A DNA stretch of 64,000 bases from Deinococcus planocerae (lineage in GTDB: Bacteria > Deinococcota > Deinococci > Deinococcales > Deinococcaceae): contig NZ_PNOR01000001.1 in NCBI RefSeq assembly GCF_002869765.1, positions 62,001 through 126,000 of the forward strand, in the 5' to 3' direction. A program made the position numbers and the translations under genes. Shown in pieces: positions 19,352 to 28,214 of the stretch. The notes beneath the pieces were generated by a model, which saw nothing but the letters and a program-made list of their open reading frames with translations, had not been told where the DNA came from and did no database searches. How positions within the stretch are numbered: position 1 is the first letter of the stretch; each line of letters opens with the position of its first letter.

Positions 19352-22096
19352 GTGGCCGGCGCAGGCACCCACGAGCCAGACAGCCTCTTTCGGCAACTCC
19401 TCGACGGTCTCCCCGACCCGGTCCTCGCGCTGGACCCTGGTGGGCGCGCCGTCTACGTCAATCCGCCCGCCGCCCGGCTGCTCGGGTACGGGCGTTCCGT
19501 CCTGCCCGAGCGCCCCGTGTGGGAGGCGTTCCCGGCTGTCCTCGGCCCGGGGTTCGAGACGCTGATCCGCCGCGCCCTTAGGGAGCGGGCGGACCTGCTG
19601 GACGAGGAGTATGCCCCGGGGCCGGGCGCCTGGCTGGAGGTGCGCGTTTCACCCTCTCCCTCGGGCCTCCTCGTCATCTGCCGGGACGTGACCTCACGCC
19701 GGCAGGCCGAGGCACACGCGGCTGATTTGGGGGCCCTCACGCTGGCGCTCTCCGAGGCGGTCGAGGAGGCGGAAGTGGCCCGGGCCCTGGCGCGTCACGT
19801 TCCAGCCGCCCTGGGTGCCGACCTCGCGGTCCTCGCGCTCCTGACGGCGAAGAACACCGAATTCCGCCTGCTGCGTTCCCCGGAGGGCCCTGACGAAGGG
19901 CCACAAGAGGACACGTGGCCGCTGGAGGCGGGTTCGCCCCTCGCGGACCTCATCCGGGAGGGCGCCGTCTTGCCGGGTCAGGACGTGGAGTGGTCCCCGG
20001 TCGCGGAGTTCGTGCGGACGCTGGCGCCCGGGCGGCCTGTTCCCGGGGGGCTCACCGCGCTGCCCCTGTCCGCCGGGGGCCACGCGCTGGGCGCCCTGTT
20101 CCTGGGGTTTCCGGCGGGCCGGGCTCTCCCGGCCGAGAAGCGCTCCCTGCTGCTGAGTGTCGCCGGGCAGTGTGCCCTGGCGCTGGAGCGCGCGCGGCTG
20201 CTGGGTGCCGAGCGGCGGGCCCGGCAACGGCTGGAGGCGCTTGCGGCGGCCGGACTGGTGCTCGCCTCGTCCCTGGACGAACGCACGACGCTAGGGAATG
20301 TCGCCCGGGTGGTGGTGGAGCACCTCGCCGACTGGGTGATGGTGGACCTCCTCGACGAGCAGGGGAGACTGCGCCGCGTCGCCGCCGCCCACCACGACCC
20401 GGAGAAGGACCCGCTCGCTCAGCGCCTATTGCGCTGGCAACCCCAGCCCGAAGTGCCCAACCCGGTGACGGAAGTGCTCCGCACCGGGCAGCCCCGCCTG
20501 ATCGACCACGTGCCCGACGAGCTGGTGGTGCGCGGCAAATACGACGACGAGCACCTCGAGCTGGTGCGGTCCCTCACCCCGCGGGCATTGATGGTGGTGC
20601 CCCTGACCGTGCAGACCCGGGTCATCGGCGCGCTCACCCTGGTGCGCGCCTGGCCGGGCGCGCACTACGGAGAGGAGGACCTGACCTTCGCCGCGGAACT
20701 CGCCCGCCGCGCGGCGGTGGCGGTGGATCAGGCGCAGACCCACGCGCGGCTCGCGCGCCGCGAGGGGCAGCTCCGCCGGATCGCGGAGGCGAACATCATC
20801 GGCATCCTGCGGGTGGTGGAGGGCGAGATCGTCGAGGCGAACGATGCCTTCCTAGACATGCTGGGCTACACCCGGGAGGACCTCCGGGCCGGTCGCCTGC
20901 GCTGGCGTGACCTGACCCCGCCGGAGCTGCACCCGCCGAGCGAGCAGGCCGAGGAGGATGTGCGGCGCACGGGCGTCGTCCGCCCCTTCGAGAAGGAGTA
21001 CCTGGCGCGCGACGGGCGCCGGGTGCCCGTGCTGGTGGGGGCGGCCCGGCTGGACGAGGAGGAGGGCCCCGGGCACATGACCTTTGTGCTGGACCTCAGC
21101 GAACTCGCCTCCCTGAAACGCGCCCAGGCCGAGCGGGAGGCGCTGCTCGAACAGCAGGCCGCCGAGCGGGCACGCTACGAGGCGGTCTTGCAGCAGCAGC
21201 CGGTGGGGGCGCTCGTCGTGGACGCGGGGAGCGGGCGGGTGCAGTTCGCCAACCGGCGTTTCGAGGAGCTGCTGGGGGTAGAGGTGCAGCCGGGTGTGGC
21301 GGCCCAGGCCGTCCTGCGCCACCTGCTCGACTCGGAGGGACGACCGCTGGACGGGCATTCACTCCTCGACGAGGCGCTGCGGCGGGGCCGAGCTACCGTG
21401 GACCAGGACCTGCGGGTCGTGCGGGAAGGTGGACAGCGGCCCGTCTGGGCGAGCGCGGCCCCGGTCCGCAACCGGCTGGGGGTCATCCTCTACGCCGTGC
21501 TGACCCTCGACGAGACCGAGGAACGCTGGGAGCGCCTGCTGCCCGCGCTGGCCGGGCAGCAGGCCCCGGAGGAGGCTTCTCAGGGTCCAGTCACCCCGGA
21601 GATCTTCGTGCGCGTGGTGGGGCGCCAGCTTGCCTCCCTGGGCCACGCCCCGCTGGAGGGTCGCCTAGTCGCGCTGCTGCTGCTCAGCGCCGGGGGGCTG
21701 ACCCTCACGGGGGCGGCGGAGCGGCTGCACGCCACCAAGGGCGCCCTGTCGCGGGTGATGAACGAGCTGCTCGCCCGCGGGGACGTGGTGGTGACCCGCG
21801 AGCCGTCCTCCCGGGAGTACCACCTGGAGCTGAGCAACGGGACGTACCTGCGGGACCTGCTCGAGAAGCGCGCGCTCAGCCTCTCCATCGCGTCGCTGGG
21901 GTACGCCCTGCTGCGGGACCAGCCTGATCTCGACGCGGTGGTCGCGCGGCGGGTGCGCGAGATGGCCGACATCCGCACCCGCAACGCCCTGCATCTGTCT
22001 CGCCTGCTGGAAGCCCGGCGAAGCGCGCAGCGCCAGGCCCGCCAGACCCACCTGGAGGGCAACTGGGACGCCGTGCCGCCCCGGGACGAGCGGTAG
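19352..22096 (+). CDS. Multi-sensor regulator: PAS-GAF-GAF-PAS-PAS fused to a GbsR/MarR-type winged helix
   Basis: This 914-residue protein starts at GTG 19352 behind GGAGG. It reads as PAS (about 10-115), GAF (130-285), GAF (300-460), PAS (470-590), PAS (605-720) and a C-terminal winged helix (about 745-880) of the GbsR/MarR kind, with LTLTGAAERLHATKGALSR as the recognition region. No histidine-kinase, GGDEF or ATPase motif is present, so it would be a one-component sensor that binds DNA itself. It sits inside the stress island, 257 bp upstream of a SARP gene. What its PAS and GAF domains sense (redox, gas, light, nucleotide) is unknown. Confidence 0.7.
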   Translation: MAGAGTHEPDSLFRQLLDGLPDPVLALDPGGRAVYVNPPAARLLGYGRSVLPERPVWEAFPAVLGPGFETLIRRALRERADLLDEEYAPGPGAWLEVRVSPSPSGLLVICRDVTSRRQAEAHAADLGALTLALSEAVEEAEVARALARHVPAALGADLAVLALLTAKNTEFRLLRSPEGPDEGPQEDTWPLEAGSPLADLIREGAVLPGQDVEWSPVAEFVRTLAPGRPVPGGLTALPLSAGGHALGALFLGFPAGRALPAEKRSLLLSVAGQCALALERARLLGAERRARQRLEALAAAGLVLASSLDERTTLGNVARVVVEHLADWVMVDLLDEQGRLRRVAAAHHDPEKDPLAQRLLRWQPQPEVPNPVTEVLRTGQPRLIDHVPDELVVRGKYDDEHLELVRSLTPRALMVVPLTVQTRVIGALTLVRAWPGAHYGEEDLTFAAELARRAAVAVDQAQTHARLARREGQLRRIAEANIIGILRVVEGEIVEANDAFLDMLGYTREDLRAGRLRWRDLTPPELHPPSEQAEEDVRRTGVVRPFEKEYLARDGRRVPVLVGAARLDEEEGPGHMTFVLDLSELASLKRAQAEREALLEQQAAERARYEAVLQQQPVGALVVDAGSGRVQFANRRFEELLGVEVQPGVAAQAVLRHLLDSEGRPLDGHSLLDEALRRGRATVDQDLRVVREGGQRPVWASAAPVRNRLGVILYAVLTLDETEERWERLLPALAGQQAPEEASQGPVTPEIFVRVVGRQLASLGHAPLEGRLVALLLLSAGGLTLTGAAERLHATKGALSRVMNELLARGDVVVTREPSSREYHLELSNGTYLRDLLEKRALSLSIASLGYALLRDQPDLDAVVARRVREMADIRTRNALHLSRLLEARRSAQRQARQTHLEGNWDAVPPRDER

Positions 22097-22246
22097 GCCG
22101 GGGAAGAGCCTTGCGTCCGTCGTTGCCTGCCACGGTAACGGTCGCCGCAGGCTGGGGGGAGTGGGCCCACACCCGGCGCCTCCCCGCGTTTCAGCCGGGT
22201 TCCGGGCCTTCGCCGCCCACCACAGATGGCCCCAGGCATCCGGTCG

Positions 22247-22297
22247 GGTTGCGGGATGTGGCAACCATCCTGAACTTTCCGTAAAGCCGCCTAGGGT
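22247..22297 (+). promoter_or_regulatory. Inverted repeat and putative promoter of the second SARP gene
   Basis: GGTTGC-N8-GCAACC forms a perfect 6-bp palindrome at 22247-22266. CTGAAC (22270-22275) and TAGGGT (22292-22297) are spaced 16 bp and could be -35/-10. The palindrome contains GGCAAC, a variant of the island half-site, so autoregulation is conceivable. Confidence 0.4.
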
Positions 22298-22353
22298 GGG
22301 GGTGTACCCGTTCAATCCGCGTGCCGTAGCTCAGGAGATTCAGGAGAACAGCC

Positions 22354-23241
22354 ATGACGCACCTGCAACTCTTCACCCTGGGACAGACGAGCGCCACCCT
22401 GGACGGCCAGCCCGTCCACTGGGGGTCGAGTTCCGCCGAGCGCCTCCTGCACGACCTGCTGTCCCACCCCGAGGGGCGGCGCCGCGATGAGATTCTGGAG
22501 GACCTCTGGCAGACGGACCTCAACGAGCAAAGCGCGAGCCGCTTCCGGGTGACGGTGCACCGCCTGCGCCGGGCGCTGGAGAGTCCGGACGCCGTGAGCG
22601 AGCAGCATGGCCGCTACGTGCTCTCCGATGAGGTCTTGCAGGCGTCGGACGTGTACCGGCTGTACGCTGCGCTGCGTGAGGGAGAGCAGGCGGACGACGA
22701 AAAGACGTGCCTGCACGCCTACGAACGGGTCCTGGACATCTACCGGGGGGACTTCCTGGAGGGGTGCGAGGACGACTGGGCGGTGCGGGCCCGCGAGGAA
22801 CACCGGGGCGTGTACGTGCGCGCCTGCCTCGAACTTTCCGCGCTGCACTGTGAGCACCACGAGTGCGCCGCCTCCGTGGAGACCCTCTCGGGCGCGCTGC
22901 GTGCAGACCCCTACTTGGGCGAGAACCACCACCAGCGCCTGATGGGCTGCCTCTCGACCGCCTCTGACAAGTACGCCGCCGTGGAGCACTACCGCCGCTT
23001 CGTGCGTTTCCTGCGCGACGAACTGCAAGACACGCCGCTCCCCGAGACGACCGAGCTGGCCGGGCGCATCAAGCTCGGCGAGCACGTCTGCCCGCGCCTG
23101 GAGGGCCACCCCCCCGGCCAGACCTCCTCCTGCCCCTTCGCCCGGCAGGGGAGGTGCCCGGACCGCTTCATCGCGCTGGAAGTTCAGCCGCCCGCCCTCA
23201 CCGCGCCCACGGCTCAGGCCTTCCCGGCGCCCGCGCGCTGA
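22354..23241 (+). CDS. SARP-type activator with C-terminal cysteines; candidate regulator of the GGTAAC regulon
   Basis: This 295-residue protein has a winged helix (about 1-90; FRVTVHRLRRALES), a BTAD (about 95-240) and a short tail with Cys246, Cys260 and Cys268, each followed by Pro. The BTAD also has LHCEHHEC. SARPs bind direct repeats with an 11-bp period placed just upstream of -10, precisely the layout of the island promoters. The tail cysteines could bind metal or sense redox. ATG 22354 follows an AGGAG site. Its role as regulator is inference from position and site geometry. Confidence 0.75.
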   Translation: MTHLQLFTLGQTSATLDGQPVHWGSSSAERLLHDLLSHPEGRRRDEILEDLWQTDLNEQSASRFRVTVHRLRRALESPDAVSEQHGRYVLSDEVLQASDVYRLYAALREGEQADDEKTCLHAYERVLDIYRGDFLEGCEDDWAVRAREEHRGVYVRACLELSALHCEHHECAASVETLSGALRADPYLGENHHQRLMGCLSTASDKYAAVEHYRRFVRFLRDELQDTPLPETTELAGRIKLGEHVCPRLEGHPPGQTSSCPFARQGRCPDRFIALEVQPPALTAPTAQAFPAPAR

Positions 23242-24110
23242 GATTCCTCGGCGCCGGAGGGAATTCGGGCCCGCCGGCCCAGTGAGCCGCGTGTGGCGGC
23301 GATCACGGCCAGCGGCGCCACCCACGCGAGGGCCGCCGAGCGCCCGGACCCCGTCCCCGAGGCCACGAAGCTGCTCGTCAGGGCGACCGACGAGTGAAAC
23401 AGCAGGGCGAGGAGCAGGCTGCCCCGCGTGCCGTTCCACACCCAGGTGAACAGCACGCTCGCCGCCACCGTACCGAGGACCGTCCAGCCGAAGGGGGTGT
23501 GTTCCAGCGGGTGGCCCGGGGTGCTGTGGTAAGGCCAGTGCCACACGCCCCACACGGCTCCGAGGAGCAGGCTCGCGGGCAGCGCCCCCCACCTCGCCTG
23601 CATCCGGGGCAGCGCGAAGGCCCGCCAGCCGACCTCCTCGCCCATCGAGCTGCCCAGGAACGTCTGCTGGACGAACAGGAGGGGCAGCAGCGGCCAGGGC
23701 CACAGCGGCGCGGCCACGTCCGGGAGGGCTTGCAGGATCGGGGGGTGCGCCCAGTCCGGCCACCCTTGCCCGAGCAGGACCGAGACGCCGGAGGTGACGA
23801 GCGACAGCGCGGGCGGGTACAACAGCACGAAGGCGTACCAGCGGGCGGACAGGCGCCAGCGCCACAGGCCGGAGAAGAGGGGGCCCGCCCCACCGTTCAT
23901 GACCCGCGCGGTGAGGACGGCGGCGAGCAGCGGCCCGAAGACCGCGACGAGGTTGGCGAGGGCGGCGGGCGGGGCCGCGGCGATCACCCCGCGCGCCGCG
24001 AGGTTGACGGGCACCCACGCGCCCCACGAGATCAGGAACGTCAGCGTGAAGAACGTCGCCAGCGCGCGTCCGGGCCGCCTCGAAGACGGGATGGAGAGCG
24101 GGCGGTCCAT
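23214..24110 (-). CDS. CPBP-family intramembrane metalloprotease
   Basis: This 298-residue protein has about eight membrane segments and the three CPBP/Abi motifs: EEVGWRAF, then WHWPYH, then LLFHSS. These supply the Glu and His residues of an intramembrane protease (Rce1 type). It begins 12 bp after the decapeptide-repeat gene, so the pair is one unit under promoter site 3. Its end overlaps the convergent SARP gene by 28 bp. Confidence 0.8.
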   Translation of the reverse strand: MDRPLSIPSSRRPGRALATFFTLTFLISWGAWVPVNLAARGVIAAAPPAALANLVAVFGPLLAAVLTARVMNGGAGPLFSGLWRWRLSARWYAFVLLYPPALSLVTSGVSVLLGQGWPDWAHPPILQALPDVAAPLWPWPLLPLLFVQQTFLGSSMGEEVGWRAFALPRMQARWGALPASLLLGAVWGVWHWPYHSTPGHPLEHTPFGWTVLGTVAASVLFTWVWNGTRGSLLLALLFHSSVALTSSFVASGTGSGRSAALAWVAPLAVIAATRGSLGRRARIPSGAEESQRAGAGKA

Positions 24111-24122
24111 CGGTCGATCTCC

Positions 24123-24683
24123 TCAGGCGCGGCGCCGCCCGGCCCGTGCCCCGGGGGCGGGGAAGCGTCCCGGGAAGGGAACGCGCAGGCAAAAGCCTCC
24201 GGGCGCCGGGACCTGCCGCGCCACGGCCCCCGGCGCGACGATCTGCACGGCGATGCCCCCCGGGGCGACGTGCTGCACGGCCACCCCACCCGGCGCCACG
24301 AACTGCACGCCGACAGCGAAGAGGGCCACCGCCTGCACGGACAGCGCCCCGGGGAGGGTGAGTTGCACGCCGACGGCGGTGGGAGCGAGCGCCTGGGCGG
24401 CCAGGGTTCCGGGCGGTAAGGCCTGCGCGCCCATCGCGGTTGGGGCAAGCGCCTGCGCGGCCAGCCCGGCGGGGGAGAGGCTCTGCCCCCCCACGCCGAT
24501 GGGCGCGAGCGCCTGCCAGGCGGCCGTCATGGAGGGCGCCTCCTGCACGCCCACCACGCCGATGCCGACGGCCTGCCGCCGACCGTCCCGCACGAGGCGC
24601 TGCTCCTGGGTCAGCCAGCGGGTAAAGCCCTCGAAGCGGGAGCGCCACGTCCGCCCCGTCCGTCTTGCCGAAGTCCTGGTCAC
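24123..24683 (-). CDS. Protein made of tandem decapeptide repeats (unrecognised family)
   Basis: This 186-residue protein has a basic N-terminal segment (FEGFTRWLTQEQRLVRD) followed by about 12 gap-free 10-residue repeats with Gln at each tenth position, for example QALAPTAVGV, QFVAPGGVAV, QHVAPGGIAV and QIVAPGAVAR. Consensus is Q-x-(V/L)-A-P-(G/T)-x-(V/L)-(A/G)-V. The register continues upstream of internal ATG 24530, so GTG 24683 is the better start. That start lies 6 bp after the -10 of promoter site 3, implying leaderless translation. A regular beta-solenoid or fibre-like fold is possible. I do not recognise the family. Confidence 0.6.
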   Translation of the reverse strand: MTRTSARRTGRTWRSRFEGFTRWLTQEQRLVRDGRRQAVGIGVVGVQEAPSMTAAWQALAPIGVGGQSLSPAGLAAQALAPTAMGAQALPPGTLAAQALAPTAVGVQLTLPGALSVQAVALFAVGVQFVAPGGVAVQHVAPGGIAVQIVAPGAVARQVPAPGGFCLRVPFPGRFPAPGARAGRRRA

Positions 24684-24689
24684 AGGTCG

Positions 24690-24722
24690 AGGGTGTGGCC
24701 TGGCGGTTACCGGGCCGTTACC
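24690..24722 (-). promoter_or_regulatory. GGTAAC direct-repeat promoter, site 3 (decapeptide-repeat gene and CPBP)
   Basis: GGTAAC-N5-GGTAAC-N10-CACCCT. The sequence between the second repeat and the -10 is nearly identical to site 1 (GCCAGGCCA). GTG 24683 follows 6 bp later. Confidence 0.75.
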
Positions 24723-24732
24723 GCGGCGCCTC

Positions 24733-25215
24733 TCACGCCGACGACACGGGCCGCCCCACCCCACGCCACACGTCGAGCAGCGAGCGCGAGAAGGCGTGGC
24801 GGCGGAGCAGCAGCAGGGCGAGGGCGAAGGCGAGGTTGCCGCTCGTCAGCACGCCCAGCGGAACGATGGCGAGCGCGAACAGGGCCCCGAGGAGGGCTCC
24901 CCGGCGCACGCTCGCGGTTCTCCCCAGCAGGGCCACGCCCCCCCCCGCCTCGAACACGGCGAGGGCGAACACAAAGGCCGCCGGGGCGAGACCCATTACC
25001 GAGTGGAAGAACCAGGCGTAGAGGGGCACGGGGGAACTGCCCCCGAAGGTCACGTACGAGCCGGGGTCCGTCACCCCCACGTACACGTTCACCGCCGACA
25101 TGGCGAGCATGAAGAGGGCCAGGACGGACCGCGCGACCTGCGGCCGGAGCAGACTCAGCGCGGCCAGCAGGAGCGCGAACAGCCACCAGATCACCGCGGG
25201 CGTGAGCATGACCAT
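24733..25215 (-). CDS. Small polytopic membrane protein
   Basis: This 160-residue protein has four to five predicted membrane helices and no catalytic motif that I recognise. Its ATG (25215) overlaps the TGA of the upstream SRPBCC gene, so translation is probably coupled. It belongs to the unit driven by promoter site 4. Confidence 0.65.
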   Translation of the reverse strand: MVMLTPAVIWWLFALLLAALSLLRPQVARSVLALFMLAMSAVNVYVGVTDPGSYVTFGGSSPVPLYAWFFHSVMGLAPAAFVFALAVFEAGGGVALLGRTASVRRGALLGALFALAIVPLGVLTSGNLAFALALLLLRRHAFSRSLLDVWRGVGRPVSSA

Positions 25216-26009
25216 CACCTCGTTTCCGCCCCAGGGGCGGTTTGCGAGTTCCCCGGACGGCGCGGCGGCTCCTCTCCGGCTGCGGCCTGGTCCGCCGGAA
25301 CCGACGACTGGCCGACCCCCTCCGCCCGCCGACGCAGGCCCAGCAGCATGCCCCGGTCCATGATGAACTGGGCCGCCTCGGTGACGCGCCACAGGAGGAC
25401 GTTGCCGGGGGTGAGCGGGTAGGCGAAACGCGAGCGCATGACCAGCCGGGTGATGTGGTTGTTCGGCGCGTCCAGCACGAACGCCCAACTGTGGACGGGG
25501 GCGTCGGGCGGCCCGCCGAGCAAAACCAGCGTGCGCGGCGCCTCCAGCCGGGCCACCCGCCACCCGGCCTCCTTGCCGAACCGCTCGGGCGCCTGCCGGA
25601 CGAAGTCCCCCACCCGCAGGGTCTGGAGCCGGGGCTCGATCTGCTCGGCGTTGTGGATGTCGAGCCCGAAGAGCCTCTCCAGCCGGGTCGAGCTGTGGAA
25701 GCCCCCCCGGCCCTGCCCGATCTGGACGAGCCAGGCCCAGACCCGGGGGCGGGGCACGTGGACGGTGACCGCCCGGGTGGACCCCATCCGGGGGCGCGGC
25801 ACGAACTCGTCCCCGGGGAGCGGGCGCCGTACCTCCCCGCGGGTGGCTCCCCAGCGCAGATGCCACGGGCGCACGGCGAGCGTGTATACCGCCGTCATGG
25901 CCGCCCCCGCATTGAGGGCGGCCACCCCCGCGGTCTGGAGGGCGGAGCGGCGGACGGGTGGGGCGGACTTGCGGACGTGACCTTCGCTGGGGCGGGTGAG
26001 GGCGGTCAT
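25215..26009 (-). CDS. Membrane-anchored SRPBCC-like protein
   Basis: This 264-residue protein has one hydrophobic segment at about residues 25-45, then a domain resembling SRPBCC/polyketide-cyclase-like ligand-binding folds (VTVHVPRPRVWAWLVQIGQGRGGF; HSWAFVLDAPNNHITRLVMRSR). ATG 26009 has AAGGAGGAAG upstream. The C-terminal ~30 residues are low complexity. Such proteins often bind hydrophobic ligands; the ligand here is unknown. Confidence 0.6.
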   Translation of the reverse strand: MTALTRPSEGHVRKSAPPVRRSALQTAGVAALNAGAAMTAVYTLAVRPWHLRWGATRGEVRRPLPGDEFVPRPRMGSTRAVTVHVPRPRVWAWLVQIGQGRGGFHSSTRLERLFGLDIHNAEQIEPRLQTLRVGDFVRQAPERFGKEAGWRVARLEAPRTLVLLGGPPDAPVHSWAFVLDAPNNHITRLVMRSRFAYPLTPGNVLLWRVTEAAQFIMDRGMLLGLRRRAEGVGQSSVPADQAAAGEEPPRRPGNSQTAPGAETR

Positions 26010-26029
26010 GGCTTCCTCCTTCGAACGGC

Positions 26030-26062
26030 ACCGTAGGTGGACGGGGTTACCTCACCGTTACG
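26030..26062 (-). promoter_or_regulatory. GGTAAC direct-repeat promoter, site 4 (SRPBCC unit)
   Basis: CGTAAC-N5-GGTAAC-N10-TACGGT, 20 bp before ATG 26009. It is back to back with site 5, whose repeats start 46 bp away. Confidence 0.75.
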
Positions 26063-26108
26063 GCGAGGCGCCCGCGTGGCCTGGCTGCCGGGCCGGGGTC
26101 ACTCCGGC

Positions 26109-26141
26109 GGTAACCCCCCGGTAACCGGGGCCGCTTAGGCT
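26109..26141 (+). promoter_or_regulatory. GGTAAC direct-repeat promoter, site 5 (DUF2892 protein and multicopper oxidase)
   Basis: GGTAAC-N5-GGTAAC-N10-TAGGCT. Predicted transcription start is near 26148, giving a leader of about 40 nt to ATG 26190. Confidence 0.8.
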
Positions 26142-26189
26142 CTTTCCGGGCGTCCGCTCCGGGTGCGGGCGGGGCTCGGGAGGTGGAAG

Positions 26190-26390
26190 ATGCGCAGGAA
26201 CATGGGAACGCTCGACCGGGCCCTGCGGGGGCTGACCGGCGTCATGCTGCTGGCCTGGGGGTTCACCGCCGGGCTCGGCGCGTGGGAGGTCCCGGTCCTC
26301 GTGATCGGTGGGGTCCTGGGGCTGACCGCGCCGACCGGGTTCTGCCCGCTGTACCTGCCCTTCCACATCGACACGAGGGGCCGGGGATAG
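26190..26390 (+). CDS. Small DUF2892 (YgaP-like) inner-membrane protein
   Basis: This 66-residue protein opens with MRRNMGTLDRALRG and has two membrane helices ending in GLTAPTGFCPLYLPF, the pattern of DUF2892/YgaP membrane domains, in which the Cys-Pro is conserved. GGAGGTGGA precedes ATG 26190. In other bacteria the domain accompanies rhodanese or redox proteins. The multicopper oxidase follows 85 bp downstream. Confidence 0.75.
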   Translation: MRRNMGTLDRALRGLTGVMLLAWGFTAGLGAWEVPVLVIGGVLGLTAPTGFCPLYLPFHIDTRGRG

Positions 26391-26475
26391 GCCCGGAGCG
26401 AGGGCGCGGCGGTCGTTCGCGGGCCTGCCCGGGCGGGAGCATCCCGCCCGTCACCCACAGAAAGGAAGGGGGACT

Positions 26476-28192
26476 ATGCGTTCGCTGGCCGTCGCCGTGC
26501 GGAGCCGAAGTGCCGCCCTCTGTGCCGCGCTCCTTCTCGCCGCCTGCGGGGGTCCCGCCCCCGGGAAGCCCGCCGCCCGCGTGGCCCCGGGAGAGTCCCA
26601 CCCCGGCACGACCTTCCTCACCCCGCTGGCGGTCCCGCGCTGGCAAAGCCCCCTCGTCCTCCCCGCCGACCTCGACCTTCCGCCCTCGGGCACGGTCATC
26701 ACGATGGGACCGGCCCTCCACGACTTCGGGCTGCCGGGCGGGCGGCTCACGCCCGTGTGGGGGTACGGCGCCCACGGGGCCCCGGCGGACTACCTCGGCC
26801 CGACCCTGCGCGCGCAGGCGGGCACGCCCGTGGAGATCACCTTCCGCAACGCCCTGCCGGGCGCCCACCCCTTCGCGCAGACCCCGGCGGGCAACCTGGG
26901 GCCGTACCCGGTGGGCAGCGCGGTGCCGCACCTGCACGGCGGGCACACCGAGGCCGAGTCCGACGGCACGCCGGACCAGACCTTCGCCTCCGGAACCTCG
27001 CGGGTCTTCCGCTACGCGAACGATCAGCCGGGCACGACCCTGTGGTACCACGACCACGCGCACGGCCTCACCCGCACGAACGTCTACGCGGGGCTCGCCG
27101 GGTTCTCCCTGCTGCGCCGACCCCCGCGAGGCCGCCCTGAACCTTCCCTGGAAGGGGCACTACGAGGTGCCGCTGGTCCTCCAGGACCGGGCCTTCAACG
27201 CCGACGGCACCCTGGCGTACCCGGCCACCTGGGCGCCGGAGTTTTTCGGGGACGTGGCGGTGGTGAACGGGCGGGCCTTCCCGACCCTCGACGTGGAGCC
27301 GCGCTCCTACCGCCTGCGGCTGCTCAACGGCTCGAACGCCCGCTTCTACCGGCTCGATCTGGGCCGGGGGGGCCGCCGCCTGCCCCTGCACCAGATCGGC
27401 TCGGATGGCGGCCTGCTGCCCCAGACCGCCACCGCGACCACCCTGCTGCTCGCGCCGGGCGAGCGCGCGGACGTGATCGTGGACTTCTCGGGCTCGGCCG
27501 GGCAGACCCTGGAGTTGGGAAACAGCGCCGAGACGCCCTTCGCCGGGGGAGTCAGCCGGAGCGGCGGCCAGCCCCCGCTTCCGGGGCTGATGCGCTTCCG
27601 GGTGGTGAAGCCCCTCGCCGCCCCGGACCCCCTCGTCCTGCCCACGGCGCCCGGCACGCCGCCGGACCTGCGGGCGCAGGACGTGCGGCGGGCGCGTTAC
27701 CTCACCCTCAACGAGGTGCTCGACCCAGCGACCGGGGCGCCGCTGCGGACCCTGCTGGGCACGCTGGACCCGGCGACCGGGCGCTCGCGGCCCCACGCCC
27801 TCATGGACCCCGCGACTGAGACGCCCACCCGGGGCGACGTGGAGGAATGGGTGCTCGTGAACAACACGGTGGACGCCCACCCGATCCACCTTCACCTCGT
27901 GCAGTTCATGGTGCTGGGCCGCGCGACGGTGCCGTGCGTGCCGGGCACGGAGAACGCGGCAGTCGGGTATCCCGGCGACGTGGTGACGGCGGGCGGCGCC
28001 CCGCAGTTCGGCCCCCTTACCCCTCCGCCCCCGAATGAGCGGGGCTGGAAAGACACCGTGGTCGTGTACCCCGGCGAGATGACCCGCATCCGCATGCGGT
28101 TCGACCGGGCGGGCACCTACGTCTGGCACTGCCACATCCTCGAACACGAGGAGAACGACATGATGCGCCCGCTGGTGGTCGCCGCCCGCTGA
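26476..28192 (+). pseudogene. Multicopper oxidase lipoprotein, frameshifted
   Basis: The gene begins at ATG 26476 with a lipoprotein signal (LLLAACGG). Copper sites are clear: PHLHGGH and WYHDHAHG in the first half, HPIHLHLVQF and YVWHCHILEHEENDMM at the end. The frame shifts at about 27115, where one extra C separates LLR from DPREAALNLP. Removing it restores a ~570-residue three-domain oxidase of the CotA/bilirubin-oxidase type, which would oxidise metal or phenolic substrates. All copper ligands are intact, so this may be a sequencing error. Confidence 0.8.
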
Positions 28193-28214
28193 CCAGCAGC
28201 ACGCCCCCCGGGCC

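Noticed and set aside
22134..22139. Isolated GGTAAC downstream of the PAS/GAF gene
   Set aside because: No second repeat 11 bp away and no -10 at the required distance.
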